A stretch of 64,000 nt of DNA, from the NCBI RefSeq assembly GCF_024169655.1, contig NZ_JALJWV010000001.1, forward strand, positions 4,632,001 to 4,696,000, written 5' to 3'. The DNA comes from Pseudomonas marginalis. Lineage in GTDB: Bacteria; Pseudomonadota; Gammaproteobacteria; Pseudomonadales; Pseudomonadaceae. A program made the translations under genes and the position numbers. This document shows positions 33,533 to 42,350 of the stretch, one piece after another (position 1 is the first letter of the stretch; each line of letters opens with the position of its first letter). Under the pieces are notes generated by a model. The model had not been told where the DNA came from, ran no database searches, and was given only the letters and a program-made list of their open reading frames with translations.

Positions 33533-33626
33533 CCTACTGACCGACGAAGACCGCGCCGAAGCCGCCTGGGCCGACTGCGCGGCGCAGGTCGACATGGTCT
33601 ACAAACACCAGCAGGCCAACCCATGA
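33369..33626 (+). CDS. Spanin outer-membrane lipoprotein (LysC/Rz1-like), overlapping gene
   Basis: An 85-residue lipoprotein read in another frame, with 164 bases inside the Rz-like gene. It starts at GTG with a signal MKTPNYATGLLSLCLTLLAG and lipobox LAGC, then a proline-rich segment (NAPPSPGP), as in Rz1. It pairs with the Rz coiled coil across the periplasm. The start of R (ATG 33623) overlaps its stop. Confidence 0.88.
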   Translation: MKTPNYATGLLSLCLTLLAGCANAPPSPGPQLIVTGCPAVVPCHLPATSPLNNGDLLTDEDRAEAAWADCAAQVDMVYKHQQANP

Positions 33627-34105
33627 ACAAGCCGGAAAGCCTGCGTGCCCACCTTTTAGCTACCGTTGCCGAGTTCAAGCACAACCCCGACCGCCTGCTG
33701 ATCTTCATCGACAACGGCAAGGTCCGTTGCACCGCTGCCCACACCCTATCGTTTGAATACAGCTTTGACCTGCAGATCATCCTCACCGAGTTCGCCGGCC
33801 ACCCCGACAGCGTGATCTTGCCGATCCTAGGCTGGCTCAGCGTCAACCAATCCGAGCTGCTGGAGAGCCTCGACAAGGTCAAGAACGGCATCCAGTTCGA
33901 AGCCGACATCCTCGACAAGAACAAAGTGGACCTCAGCCTAACCCTGCCGCTGACAGAGCGAGTGGTGGTCGGAAAAGATGACCAGGGCAACACCACCGTG
34001 AAGCACCCGAACGAACCACAGTACGTGGCGGGCTACCTCGACCCGAACTGGAAGCCCGGGGCCCAGGGCAATACCAGTGAATGGATAGTGCCTGATGGCA
34101 AATAA
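33623..34105 (+). CDS. R: Tail completion protein R (P2 gpR family)
   Basis: A 160-residue protein starting MNKPESLRAHLLATVAEFKH, a gpR hallmark, with LPILGWLSVNQSELL in the middle. In P2 gpR and gpS finish the tail for head joining. It begins on ATGA with the Rz1 stop, and the S gene starts 11 bases before its end. Confidence 0.92.
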   Translation: MNKPESLRAHLLATVAEFKHNPDRLLIFIDNGKVRCTAAHTLSFEYSFDLQIILTEFAGHPDSVILPILGWLSVNQSELLESLDKVKNGIQFEADILDKNKVDLSLTLPLTERVVVGKDDQGNTTVKHPNEPQYVAGYLDPNWKPGAQGNTSEWIVPDGK

Positions 34106-34553
34106 CCTAGAAGCGCTGGAGACGTGGGCGGCGGTGCTACTGGATCGGCTTAAGCCAGGGGAGCGCGGCAAACTTGCCCGGAGCATTGGGCAGGAGCTGC
34201 GCCGCAGTCAGCAGAAGCGCGTGATTGCGCAGGAAAACCCGGACGGGAGCAAGTACGCGCCTCGTAAACACAGGGCCCTGCGAGGGAAACAGGGGCGGGT
34301 TAAGCGGAAGCTGGCGATGTTTAAGAAGCTGCGGACCGCGTCGTACATGAAGGTCCGTAGTGATAGCAATGCGGTTACGGTGGGGTTCACCGGGCGTATT
34401 GCCCGGATTGCAAGGGTTCACCAGTATGGTTTGAAAGATCGTGCAGAGCGCGGTACACCCGATATTCGTTATGAGCAGCGCGAGGTTCTGGGCTTTGCTC
34501 CGGCTGATATCGATTTAATACGCGATAGTCTGTTGAGGCATCTAACTATCTGA
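34095..34553 (+). CDS. S: Tail completion / virion morphogenesis protein S (P2 gpS family)
   Basis: A 152-residue basic protein with NLEALETWAAVLLDRLKPGE at the N-terminus and VTVGFTGRIARIARVHQYGL, matching phage virion morphogenesis proteins. It closes the head-lysis-tail operon. Its 3' end overlaps by 8 bases the oppositely oriented FRG gene, suggesting that cargo was inserted precisely after S. Confidence 0.93.
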   Translation: MANNLEALETWAAVLLDRLKPGERGKLARSIGQELRRSQQKRVIAQENPDGSKYAPRKHRALRGKQGRVKRKLAMFKKLRTASYMKVRSDSNAVTVGFTGRIARIARVHQYGLKDRAERGTPDIRYEQREVLGFAPADIDLIRDSLLRHLTI

Positions 34554-35487
34554 CTGGCTTGAGAAAAGGCCGCTCTCTCATTTCCATTGCAACGCCCTCA
34601 TATCCGGGAAAGAGCTTGGCAGGTCCGTAACCAAGCCCTCTTAATAACCGTGCCAGTTCGGCCGACTCAGACCCAGGCAAAACCATCTTTTTAAAAACTG
34701 TAGACTCTTCATGAATTTCTAATTTAGATAAGTACTTCTTCAATTGAAAATCCAGCGGACACCGATCAACAGTGGGTAGCGGCTCCGTTTTACCGGCGGC
34801 TATTTTGAAAAAACCAGGGACGCTATGCGCCCAATGCGTGAACAGTCCACTTTGAGCTGCAAGATTAGGATTACCACTGTAGTGCGGCGTGACCAGTCGT
34901 AATGGAAAATCACTTAATAAAGAATCAAGTCGTCCTACAAAACTAATATTTAGTGCCCAAATGCAAATATCCTGATCAACCTTTGCAGGAGGTTTTGACG
35001 AAAAAAACGCAGCAACAAAAGGGTCATAGGACCAATCTAGCAACCGAGTGGCGATTCCGTAATGCTGAGCTAAAGCAGCAACTTCGAGCATATCCTCTGG
35101 CAGCCACTTGTCTCCATCAACCCACTCAGACATTGAGCGAAAATCAACAGCTTGGTGCAACATCCTGCGCAACCGGTCTGATGTGGGCACATGTAGCCCC
35201 CTGGCATCCGCCAACTTATAAAAATCTCTTATCAACTGATACTCAACAAACGCCAAAGAAAAATCGTTATCTACTGTTGAGCCGGCGACTGTCGCATACG
35301 CCCTAGAACACTCCCAAATTTTTTCTTTTGATTCAATTCGAATGGATGTAGGGCATAGCAAATACTTTGAGTTTGAATGCCCCCGATATATATATTCGTC
35401 AATTTCAAATTCTGAACCCCAAGGTGTAAGCGCATCCAAAAACTCAGATGCCTTAGCGAATCTTTTTTCAGCAATATAGTCCGCCAT
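34546..35487 (-). CDS. FRG-domain protein (cargo gene)
   Basis: A 313-residue protein with the FRG domain: EIDEYIYRGHSNSKYLLCPT near residue 30 and ALAQHYGIATRLLDWSYDPF near residue 140, the two diagnostic blocks. FRG proteins are of unknown activity and are repeatedly found in mobile DNA and near defence genes. The gene is much more AT-rich than the tail genes around it, lies on the opposite strand, and has a ribosome site (AAAGGAGGTGAT, six bases before ATG) fully complementary to the 16S rRNA end. It reads like an acquired accessory gene. Confidence 0.88.
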   Translation of the reverse strand: MADYIAEKRFAKASEFLDALTPWGSEFEIDEYIYRGHSNSKYLLCPTSIRIESKEKIWECSRAYATVAGSTVDNDFSLAFVEYQLIRDFYKLADARGLHVPTSDRLRRMLHQAVDFRSMSEWVDGDKWLPEDMLEVAALAQHYGIATRLLDWSYDPFVAAFFSSKPPAKVDQDICIWALNISFVGRLDSLLSDFPLRLVTPHYSGNPNLAAQSGLFTHWAHSVPGFFKIAAGKTEPLPTVDRCPLDFQLKKYLSKLEIHEESTVFKKMVLPGSESAELARLLRGLGYGPAKLFPGYEGVAMEMRERPFLKPVR

Positions 35488-35515
35488 GTAAAATCACCTC
35501 CTTTCTCGTCAATAC

Positions 35516-35536
35516 TTGTAAAAGGTTTCCATACAA
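35516..35536. promoter_or_regulatory. Late activator (Ogr-type) site before V
   Basis: TTGTA-N11-TACAA, 21 bp, the same geometry as the sites at 28210 and 40455. Its centre is 58 bp from the V start codon. It survived the FRG insertion intact. Confidence 0.72.
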
Positions 35537-35583
35537 ACGTCTGTCTCTTACGAGCGCGCACGAAACTCTACACCATCGACGTC

Positions 35584-36156
35584 ATGAACGACTTCGCCGC
35601 CCTCTCCCGCATGCTCGAAAACCTCATCCGCTTCGGCGTCATCGCCGCCGTGCAGATGGAGCCCCCGCGCGTGCAGGTAAAAACCGGAACACTGACCACC
35701 GCCTGGCTGCCATGGCTGGCCCTGCGCGCCGGGTCTGACCGTGAGTGGGATCCTCCCACCAAAGGCGAACAGGTCATCCTATTCAGCCCATCAGGTCAGC
35801 TCGCCAACGGCGTTGTCATCACCGGTTTGCCCAGCGATCACATCCCGCCCAACGGCAAACGCGCCGGCCTGCACCGTCGCACCTACGCCGACGGCGCGGT
35901 GGTCGAATACGACAGCGTCGCCCATCACCTGAACGCCACCCTGCCGGACATCGGCACCACCAGCCTCGTGAGCAAGGGCGGGATCAACATCATCGGCCCG
36001 ATCAATCACCAGGGCGATTACAACCAAACCGGCAACCAGAACGTGGTCGGCCTCGTGACCGTCTCCGAAGACGTGATCGCGGCCAACATCAGCCTGGTCA
36101 AGCACCTGCATGGCGGCGTGCTGGTGGGCGGTGCGAAGACGGGGAAACCAGAATGA
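35584..36156 (+). CDS. V: Baseplate assembly protein V (tail spike)
   Basis: A 190-residue gpV-type protein. An N-terminal OB-like region (LIRFGVIAAVQMEPPRVQVK; WLPWLALRAGSDREWDPP) is followed by a beta-helical C-terminus (GGINIIGPINHQGDYNQTGN). Trimeric gpV forms the membrane-piercing spike under the baseplate. The ATG lacks a Shine-Dalgarno and is very near the expected late transcription start. It begins the V-W-J-I-H-G operon. Confidence 0.94.
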   Translation: MNDFAALSRMLENLIRFGVIAAVQMEPPRVQVKTGTLTTAWLPWLALRAGSDREWDPPTKGEQVILFSPSGQLANGVVITGLPSDHIPPNGKRAGLHRRTYADGAVVEYDSVAHHLNATLPDIGTTSLVSKGGINIIGPINHQGDYNQTGNQNVVGLVTVSEDVIAANISLVKHLHGGVLVGGAKTGKPE

Positions 36157-36497
36157 ACCGAGACACCGGCGCAGCCATCGGCACCCTGGACCATATCAGC
36201 CAGTGCATCACCGACATCCTCACCACCCGCATCGGCACCCGAGTGATGCGCCGCGAATACGGAAGCCTGCTGCCCGAGCTGGTGGACCATCCGTTCAACG
36301 ATGCCACGCGCCTGCGTGTGTACGCGGGCACGGTCATGGCGCTGATGCGCTGGGAAACCCGTATCAGCCTAAGCCGCGTGCAGTTCGTCGGCGCAAACCT
36401 GCAAGGTCAGTCGGTGCTGGAACTGGAAGGCACCATCGTCGACACCAATGAAGCGCTGAGCCTGAGTCTTCCGCTGCAACTGGGGGGCAGCGTATGA
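36153..36497 (+). CDS. W: Baseplate wedge protein W (gp25 family)
   Basis: A 114-residue gpW/gp25-like protein. IGTLDHISQCITDILTTRIG then TRVMRREYGSLLPELVDHP is the family signature. It is a baseplate wedge component related to the lysozyme-like core of T4 gp25 and type VI secretion. ATG 36153 overlaps the V stop (ATGA), and the J gene starts four bases before its end. Confidence 0.94.
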   Translation: MNRDTGAAIGTLDHISQCITDILTTRIGTRVMRREYGSLLPELVDHPFNDATRLRVYAGTVMALMRWETRISLSRVQFVGANLQGQSVLELEGTIVDTNEALSLSLPLQLGGSV

Positions 36498-37405
36498 ATT
36501 CCTTTGCCGCGATTGACCTCAGTCAGCTCCCCGCCCCGCAGATCGTCGAGCAGATCGACTTCGAACTGATCCTGGCGGAGCGCAAGGCCTACATGATCAG
36601 CCTCTGGCCGATCGAGGAACAGGCCGAGATTGCCGCCCGCCTCGACATGGATTCGGAGCCCCTGGCCAAGCTGCTGCAGGAGAACGCCTACCGCGAGACC
36701 ATATGGCGTCAGCGGGTTAATGAAGCCTCCATGGCGAACCTGCTGGCCTTTGCCAAAGGCCCCGATCTGGATCAACTGGCGGGTAACTTCAACGTCCCGC
36801 GCCTGGTGGTTCAGGAAGCCAAGCCCATGGCGGTCCCTCCAGTTGCGCGGATCATGGAAGGCGACGACAGTTTGCGCGAACGGGCGCAAATGGCCTGGGA
36901 GGGGCTGAGCACCGCCGGTCCGCGCCAGAGCTACATTTTTCATGCTCGTGGGGCCGATGGCCGCGTTGCTGACGCGACAGCTGAAAGCCCATCACCCGCC
37001 GTGGCAGTGGTCACCGTGCAGGCGCTGCTCGGCGACGGCACCGCGTCGGCCGATCTGGTCGCCGTCGTCAAAAAGTACCTGAACGACGATGACCGCCGGC
37101 CCGTGGCCGACCGCCTGACCGTGAAGCCCGCCGAAATCATCCGCTACCAAGTCAAAGCGAAGTTGTACCTGCTGACCAGTGGCCCAGAGTCGGAGCCGAT
37201 CCTTGCTGCGGCTGAGCAGAGCTTTTGGGCTTACGTCAACCAACGTCGGCGCCTGGCTATGGAGGTGTCGGAATCAGCCCTGCACGCCGCGCTGTTCGTC
37301 GAAGGTGTACGCAAGGTTGTGCTGGAAGACTGGGTCGATATCGTCGCCACCAAAGAACAAGCGCCCTACTGCACCGGCCTCACCATCATGCGAGGTGCCG
37401 AGTAA
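36494..37405 (+). CDS. J: Baseplate protein J
   Basis: A 303-residue gpJ-type baseplate protein, matching P2 gpJ (302). ERKAYMISLWPIEEQAEIAA near the N-terminus and LDQLAGNFNVPRLVV are typical. It forms the baseplate ring with W and I. GGGGGCAG serves as ribosome site and the start overlaps W; its TAA shares a base with the I start. Confidence 0.95.
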   Translation: MNSFAAIDLSQLPAPQIVEQIDFELILAERKAYMISLWPIEEQAEIAARLDMDSEPLAKLLQENAYRETIWRQRVNEASMANLLAFAKGPDLDQLAGNFNVPRLVVQEAKPMAVPPVARIMEGDDSLRERAQMAWEGLSTAGPRQSYIFHARGADGRVADATAESPSPAVAVVTVQALLGDGTASADLVAVVKKYLNDDDRRPVADRLTVKPAEIIRYQVKAKLYLLTSGPESEPILAAAEQSFWAYVNQRRRLAMEVSESALHAALFVEGVRKVVLEDWVDIVATKEQAPYCTGLTIMRGAE

Positions 37406-38022
37406 TGGGCGCCCAACAGCTGCTACCGAACAACGCCACAACGCTTGAGCGCCAGGCGGCGCAGGCGCTCGTGGAGATTCAGCGCGTGCCGATCCCCCTC
37501 CGGCAATTGTGCAACCCGAACACCTGCCCGGTGGCAGTGCTGCCCTACCTGGCCTGGGCCTTCTCCGTCGACCGGTGGGACAGCAACTGGACCGAAGCCA
37601 CGAAGCGGGCGGCCATCCGTTCATCCCGCTACATCCACGCACACAAAGGCACCATCGGTGCCCTGCGCCGCGTGGTCGAGCCGTTGGGCTACCTGATTGA
37701 GGTAATGGAGTGGTGGCAGACCGTGCCGGAAGGCGTGCCCGGCACCTTTGCCTTGAAGGTCGGCGTGCTGGACACCGGCATCACCGAAGAAATGTACCAA
37801 GAGCTGACTTGGCTGATCGATGACGCCAAGCCCCTCACCCGCCCACTGACAGGCCTGGCGATCAGTCTGGAAAGCACCGGCACCGTGTTTATCGGAGCCT
37901 GCGTGTACGAAGGCGACGAACTCAGCGTTTACCCACCGACTCAACGCGACATCGATGTCAGCGGCGCAGTTCGCATCGGTGGCCGCGAACATCATATCGA
38001 CACGATGGACATCTACTCATGA
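37405..38022 (+). CDS. I: Tail protein I
   Basis: A 205-residue P2 gpI-type protein. LLPNNATTLERQAAQALVEI and YLAWAFSVDRWDSNW are hallmarks, and THKGT-like AHKGTIGALRRVVEPLGY follows. It completes the baseplate and anchors the tail fibres. The start ATG 37405 (TAATG with J) replaces a longer frame that lies within J. Confidence 0.95.
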   Translation: MGAQQLLPNNATTLERQAAQALVEIQRVPIPLRQLCNPNTCPVAVLPYLAWAFSVDRWDSNWTEATKRAAIRSSRYIHAHKGTIGALRRVVEPLGYLIEVMEWWQTVPEGVPGTFALKVGVLDTGITEEMYQELTWLIDDAKPLTRPLTGLAISLESTGTVFIGACVYEGDELSVYPPTQRDIDVSGAVRIGGREHHIDTMDIYS

Positions 38023-40082
38023 CCGACCAAAACAGCCAGTTCTTCGCGATTCTAACCGCCGTGGGCGAAGCCAAACAGGCGAACGCTGCGGCGCTCGGTA
38101 CGGCCTGGACCTTCGCCCAGATGGCCGTGGGGGATGCCAACGGCACGGACCCAATCCCCAGTCGCACGCAAACCAAGCTGATCAACGAGCGCCGCCGCGC
38201 GCCGCTGAATCAGGTGAAAGTGGACCCGGCCAACGCCAGCGTGATCATCGCAGAGCAGATTATCCCGGAGAGCATCGGCGGCTGGTGGGTGCGTGAACTT
38301 GCGCTGTACGACGCAGATGGCGACATGGTCGCCGTTGCCAACTGCGCGCCGACCTTCAAGCCGCTGCTCGCCCAGGGGTCAGGCCGCACGCAGGTGATTC
38401 GGATCAACTTGATCGTCAGCAGCACGGCCAATATTGAGTTGAAGATTGACCCGTCCGTGGTGCTGGCGACCCGCAAGTACGTCGATGACTCCATTGAGGT
38501 TGTTCTGCCGGGGAATAAAGTACCTGGCACCTATCGAAAGGTGACAATCAACAAATATGGCATCGTCGTATCGGGCGAGAACCCGACGACGATGGCTGGA
38601 TACGGCATCACCGATGCGCTTCGAGTGGGCGCGGTAAGTCGTCAGTTGCCCGCGCTCTCTGCACCGCAACCGGGTGGAACCGATGGTTCTGGCGGCGGTG
38701 GTGCGCTGCTGATCCGCGAAGCGCAGGAAGTCGAGGCCACCAAGAATGACTTGTCCTATGCACCGCGCATTGTCTTCACCTGGAAAGGTTTCTTTGCCAG
38801 GGATATCGCGATGTCAACGATCGGCGACTTGCTCTGGGGCGGATCGAAGGTATGGACGGGGGCAAACCTTAATCCTGATTTGAAGGCCGATAAGGCGACA
38901 ACACTCGGCGGTTATGGCATCGGCGACGCGTTCACCAAAACCCAGACAACTGCAGCGATTCAAACGGCTATCGCTACGTTGGTTGGCGCTGCGCCGGGTG
39001 CCTTGGACCAGCTGGACGAGCTGGCACGCGCGATGGGCAATGATCCGAACTTTGCCACCACCATGATCAACGCATTGGCGCAGAAGGCTGACAAAGCTAC
39101 AACGTTGGGTGGTTACGGGATTGTTGTTCCGACTCAGTTGCAGGCCGAGGCAGGGACAGACAATTCTCTGCCGATGACGCCTTTGCGTGTGCTTCAGGCG
39201 TTCAACAAGCTTCTAGTGCAGGCCACAGAAGCGACACTAGGCGCTGCGAAGGTCGCCAACCAGGCACAAGCCAATGCCGGGCTCGACGACGCCGCGATGA
39301 TGACGCCGCTAAAAGCCGCCAAGGCCGCCCCCTCGGTTCGTGGCGCAAGCGGAAACTTGAGGGTGTCTACAACGGGTTCAAACGCCGTAGTCTCAATCAC
39401 CGCAGATCAGTTGGTTCTACAAGGACCGTCAGGCGCAGCATCGACCATAAAGTTGGTCAACCTTGCTGCATCTACAGCCATAGCGGGCGCTGGCGGGCTG
39501 GACGCTGGCGTCATTGCTGCGAATACCTGGTACAGCGTTTGGGTGATCTACAACCCGGCCAATGGTGATCTGGCGGCACTCCTATCGACCGGTGCAACAC
39601 CCCCGACGCAGCCCTGGGCAGGTGACATTCGCTACGCCCGCGTGGGCTGGATCCTGACTGACGCAACGGCCAATAAGTTTCCCCTGGCCATGATTCAGTT
39701 TGGAAATCGGGCGCAGTGGAGGCTCGGCACCAACATTCCGTTTACACGCGGGATGGCTTCAGGGGTTCAGGGTGCAGCGAACCACCCTCCCACTTTTGTG
39801 ACGGTCAACGTGGACCCTTTCATACCGCCAACCGCGCGGGCCATTGCTTGCACGGTGCATATTCAGACAGGGCCAGCGGGTGTTATTGCGGCGCCCAGCA
39901 ATGCCTATGGGGGCTATGACTCGGCGACCAACTTGGCGCCGCTGTGCGTCACAACACCAGGCAGCACGCCGCTGAATATGAACAGCAGTGCTCTGATCCT
40001 GCTGGAGTCGAGGAATATCTATTACGCAAGCGGCAGCTCTTCTGGGCAGCTTGTCGCAACGGGCTGGGAGGACAATCTATGA
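38019..40082 (+). CDS. H: Tail fibre protein H
   Basis: A 687-residue receptor-binding fibre. The N-terminal about 160 residues (SQFFAILTAVGEAKQANAAA start) form the baseplate-attachment domain shared with P2 gpH. The shaft has short repeats (KADKATTLGGYGI twice, with a related TTMAGYGITDAL). The C-terminal part beyond about residue 430 is the divergent receptor tip. It starts ATGA over the I stop; the fibre assembly chaperone follows with an overlap. The tip should set host range. Confidence 0.92.
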   Translation: MTDQNSQFFAILTAVGEAKQANAAALGTAWTFAQMAVGDANGTDPIPSRTQTKLINERRRAPLNQVKVDPANASVIIAEQIIPESIGGWWVRELALYDADGDMVAVANCAPTFKPLLAQGSGRTQVIRINLIVSSTANIELKIDPSVVLATRKYVDDSIEVVLPGNKVPGTYRKVTINKYGIVVSGENPTTMAGYGITDALRVGAVSRQLPALSAPQPGGTDGSGGGGALLIREAQEVEATKNDLSYAPRIVFTWKGFFARDIAMSTIGDLLWGGSKVWTGANLNPDLKADKATTLGGYGIGDAFTKTQTTAAIQTAIATLVGAAPGALDQLDELARAMGNDPNFATTMINALAQKADKATTLGGYGIVVPTQLQAEAGTDNSLPMTPLRVLQAFNKLLVQATEATLGAAKVANQAQANAGLDDAAMMTPLKAAKAAPSVRGASGNLRVSTTGSNAVVSITADQLVLQGPSGAASTIKLVNLAASTAIAGAGGLDAGVIAANTWYSVWVIYNPANGDLAALLSTGATPPTQPWAGDIRYARVGWILTDATANKFPLAMIQFGNRAQWRLGTNIPFTRGMASGVQGAANHPPTFVTVNVDPFIPPTARAIACTVHIQTGPAGVIAAPSNAYGGYDSATNLAPLCVTTPGSTPLNMNSSALILLESRNIYYASGSSSGQLVATGWEDNL

Positions 40083-40444
40083 ATGGTTTTGCGGTGCGTA
40101 ACGATGGAACACCGGGCTGGCGGGCAGTCGCCGGCGATGATGAGCTGAATCCAAACGAGTTTTTCTCTGAGGTAGAGCCCGCGCCCATTGTGCCGCTGCC
40201 ACCCAGCGAAGAGGACCTCAGTGTCCAAGCCAAAGAAACCCGCGACAAGCTGCTAGCGGTAGCGGCAAACCGTATGGGGCCGCTACAGGACGCGGTTGAT
40301 ACGAATACAGCTACGGCTGAAGAACGTCAAAACCTCGTAGCGTGGAAGCAATACCGGATTGCATTGAACCGAATCGAGCAGCAAGGTGGGTTCCCTCAGT
40401 CCATCGTCTGGCCCGTCTCACCCGAAGAAAACGCCACCCTCTGA
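40079..40444 (+). CDS. G: Tail fibre assembly protein G
   Basis: A 121-residue protein starting MNGFAVRNDGTPGWRAVAGD, with ALNRIEQQGGFPQSIVWP near the end, a caudoviral tail-fibre assembly chaperone. It helps fold or trimerise the H fibre tip. The ATG at 40079 overlaps the H stop; the longer frame upstream is H read out of phase. Confidence 0.88.
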   Translation: MNGFAVRNDGTPGWRAVAGDDELNPNEFFSEVEPAPIVPLPPSEEDLSVQAKETRDKLLAVAANRMGPLQDAVDTNTATAEERQNLVAWKQYRIALNRIEQQGGFPQSIVWPVSPEENATL

Positions 40445-40454
40445 CAACTGGCGC

Positions 40455-40475
40455 CTGTACCCCAACGCTTTACAA
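40455..40475. promoter_or_regulatory. Late activator (Ogr-type) site before FI
   Basis: CTGTA-N11-TACAA, one mismatch from the pattern at 28210 and 35516, 87 bp (centre to ATG) before the sheath gene. It marks the start of the FI-FII-E-T-U-D operon, the fourth P2 late unit. Confidence 0.68.
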
Positions 40476-40551
40476 CTCGCCGCGCTCGCCCAACCGGCGC
40501 GCGCGCGTCAGCCTGTCCACTGTCATTCCATCACAGCGCAGGCAACCACCC

Positions 40552-41727
40552 ATGGCCGGTTCAGACTATCTCCACGGCGTGCGGGTCATCGAACTCAACG
40601 ACGGCACCCGCCCCATTCGTACCATCCCCACCGCAGTCATCGGCCTGGTTTGCACGGCTGAAGATGCGGACCCGCTCGTATTCCCACTGGACACCCCGGT
40701 ATTGCTGACCAGCGTGCAAAGCGCTATCGCCAAAGCCGGTGTCAAAGGCACCCTGGCCAGCAGCCTGCAAGCCATCGCGGACCAGACCAAGCCCTACACC
40801 ATCGTCGTGCGGGTCAAGGAAGGCGCAGACGAAGCCGCTACCACCAGCGCCCTGATCGGCACCACCACCGCCGACGGCAAATACACCGGCATGAAAGCCC
40901 TGCTGGCCGCCAAGGCCCGGGTGGGCATGACGCCGCGCATCATCGGTGTGCCTGGTTACGACAGCCAGCCGGTAGCCACCGCCCTCGTTTCGATTCTTCA
41001 GGACCTGCGAGCCTTCGGTTATGTGAGCGCCTGGAACTGCAAAACCAAGGAAGAGGTGGTCGCCTACCGCGAAAACTTCGGTGCCCGTGAACTGATGTTG
41101 ATCTGGCCGGACTTCCTGAACTGGGACACCGTCACCAGCAAGACCGTTACCGCCTATGCCACGGCTCGCGCCCTCGGCCTGCGGGCGAAGATCGACCAGG
41201 AAACCGGCTGGCACAAAACCCTCTCCAACGTCGCCGTCAACGGCGTGACCGGTATCAGCGCCGACGTGTTCTGGGATCTGCAAAACCCGGCCACCGACGC
41301 CAACTACCTCAACAGCAACGAGGTCACCACCCTGATCAACGAGGGCGGCTTCCGCTTCTGGGGTAGCCGCACCTGCAGCGACGATCCGTTGTTTGCCTTC
41401 GAAAACTACACCCGCACCGCGCAGATCCTTGCCGACACGATGGCCGAAGCGCAGATGTGGGCCATGGACAAGCCCATGCACGCATCGCTGGTGCGAGACA
41501 TCATCGGAGGCATCAACGCCAAGTTCCGCGAGTTGGTTGCGCAGGGCTATCTGATCGGCGGGAGCTGCTGGTACCCGGAAGACATCAACGACAAGGACAC
41601 CCTCAAGGCCGGCAAGCTGACTATCGACTACGACTACACGCCTGTGCCGCCACTGGAAAACCTCACCCTACGCCAGCGCATCACCGACAGCTACCTGATG
41701 CAGTTCGCAACCGCTGTAAACGCTTAA
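40552..41727 (+). CDS. FI: Tail sheath protein FI
   Basis: A 391-residue contractile sheath protein (P2 FI is 396). YLHGVRVIELNDGTRPIRTI at the N-terminus and QAHPLSYDRV-like regions replaced here by MHASLVRDIIGGINAKFREL near the end fit the family. It polymerises around the tail tube and contracts on infection. The start at ATG 40552 follows the late promoter; the frame before it is fortuitous. Confidence 0.95.
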   Translation: MAGSDYLHGVRVIELNDGTRPIRTIPTAVIGLVCTAEDADPLVFPLDTPVLLTSVQSAIAKAGVKGTLASSLQAIADQTKPYTIVVRVKEGADEAATTSALIGTTTADGKYTGMKALLAAKARVGMTPRIIGVPGYDSQPVATALVSILQDLRAFGYVSAWNCKTKEEVVAYRENFGARELMLIWPDFLNWDTVTSKTVTAYATARALGLRAKIDQETGWHKTLSNVAVNGVTGISADVFWDLQNPATDANYLNSNEVTTLINEGGFRFWGSRTCSDDPLFAFENYTRTAQILADTMAEAQMWAMDKPMHASLVRDIIGGINAKFRELVAQGYLIGGSCWYPEDINDKDTLKAGKLTIDYDYTPVPPLENLTLRQRITDSYLMQFATAVNA

Positions 41728-41784
41728 ACCGGGCCTCCCCGCAAGGGGAGTTAACCCCGTGCCATAACCCCGGAGAACACCGCC

Positions 41785-42300
41785 ATGGCCCTGCCACACA
41801 AACTGAAAAACATGATGCTGTTCAACGACGGCGGCAGCTACAGAGGCAAAGCCAAGACCGTCACCCTGCCCGCCCTGGGCCGCAAGATGGAAGCCTATCG
41901 TGCCGCCGGTATGAATGGACCGGTCAAGGCCGATCTGGGCTTCTCCGACGATGGCATCCAACTGGAGTGGAAGCTCGGCGGTCTCGACCTGATCGTGCTT
42001 AAGCAGTTCGGTGCGGTAAATGCTTCGGGGGTAGCGCTACGTTTCGCAGGGGCTTACGAACAGGACGACACCGGGGAAGTCAGTGCGGTGGAAGTCACCG
42101 TGCGCGGCCGTCACGAAACCATCGAAATGGGTGACGCCACCCCTGGTGAGGACACCGAGCATTCCATCACCACCACCTGCAGCTACTACAAGCTGACCGT
42201 CGACAACGAAGACATCATCGAAATCGACTTGCTCAACTTCATCGAGAAGGTCGACGGCGTCGACATGCTGGAGAAACAGCGCTCCGCAATCGGCCTTTGA
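41785..42300 (+). CDS. FII: Major tail tube protein FII
   Basis: A 171-residue tube protein (P2 FII is 172). ALPHKLKNMMLFNDGGSYRG and TVRGRHETIEMGDATPGED are conserved, as is a C-terminal MLEKQRSAIGL. It stacks as hexamers to make the DNA-conducting tube inside the sheath. It follows the sheath by 57 bp, with CCCGGAG upstream. Confidence 0.95.
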   Translation: MALPHKLKNMMLFNDGGSYRGKAKTVTLPALGRKMEAYRAAGMNGPVKADLGFSDDGIQLEWKLGGLDLIVLKQFGAVNASGVALRFAGAYEQDDTGEVSAVEVTVRGRHETIEMGDATPGEDTEHSITTTCSYYKLTVDNEDIIEIDLLNFIEKVDGVDMLEKQRSAIGL

Positions 42301-42350
42301 TCCTTATCCTCGATCGCTAAACGTACCCTCACATCAACAGGAGCTTTTCC

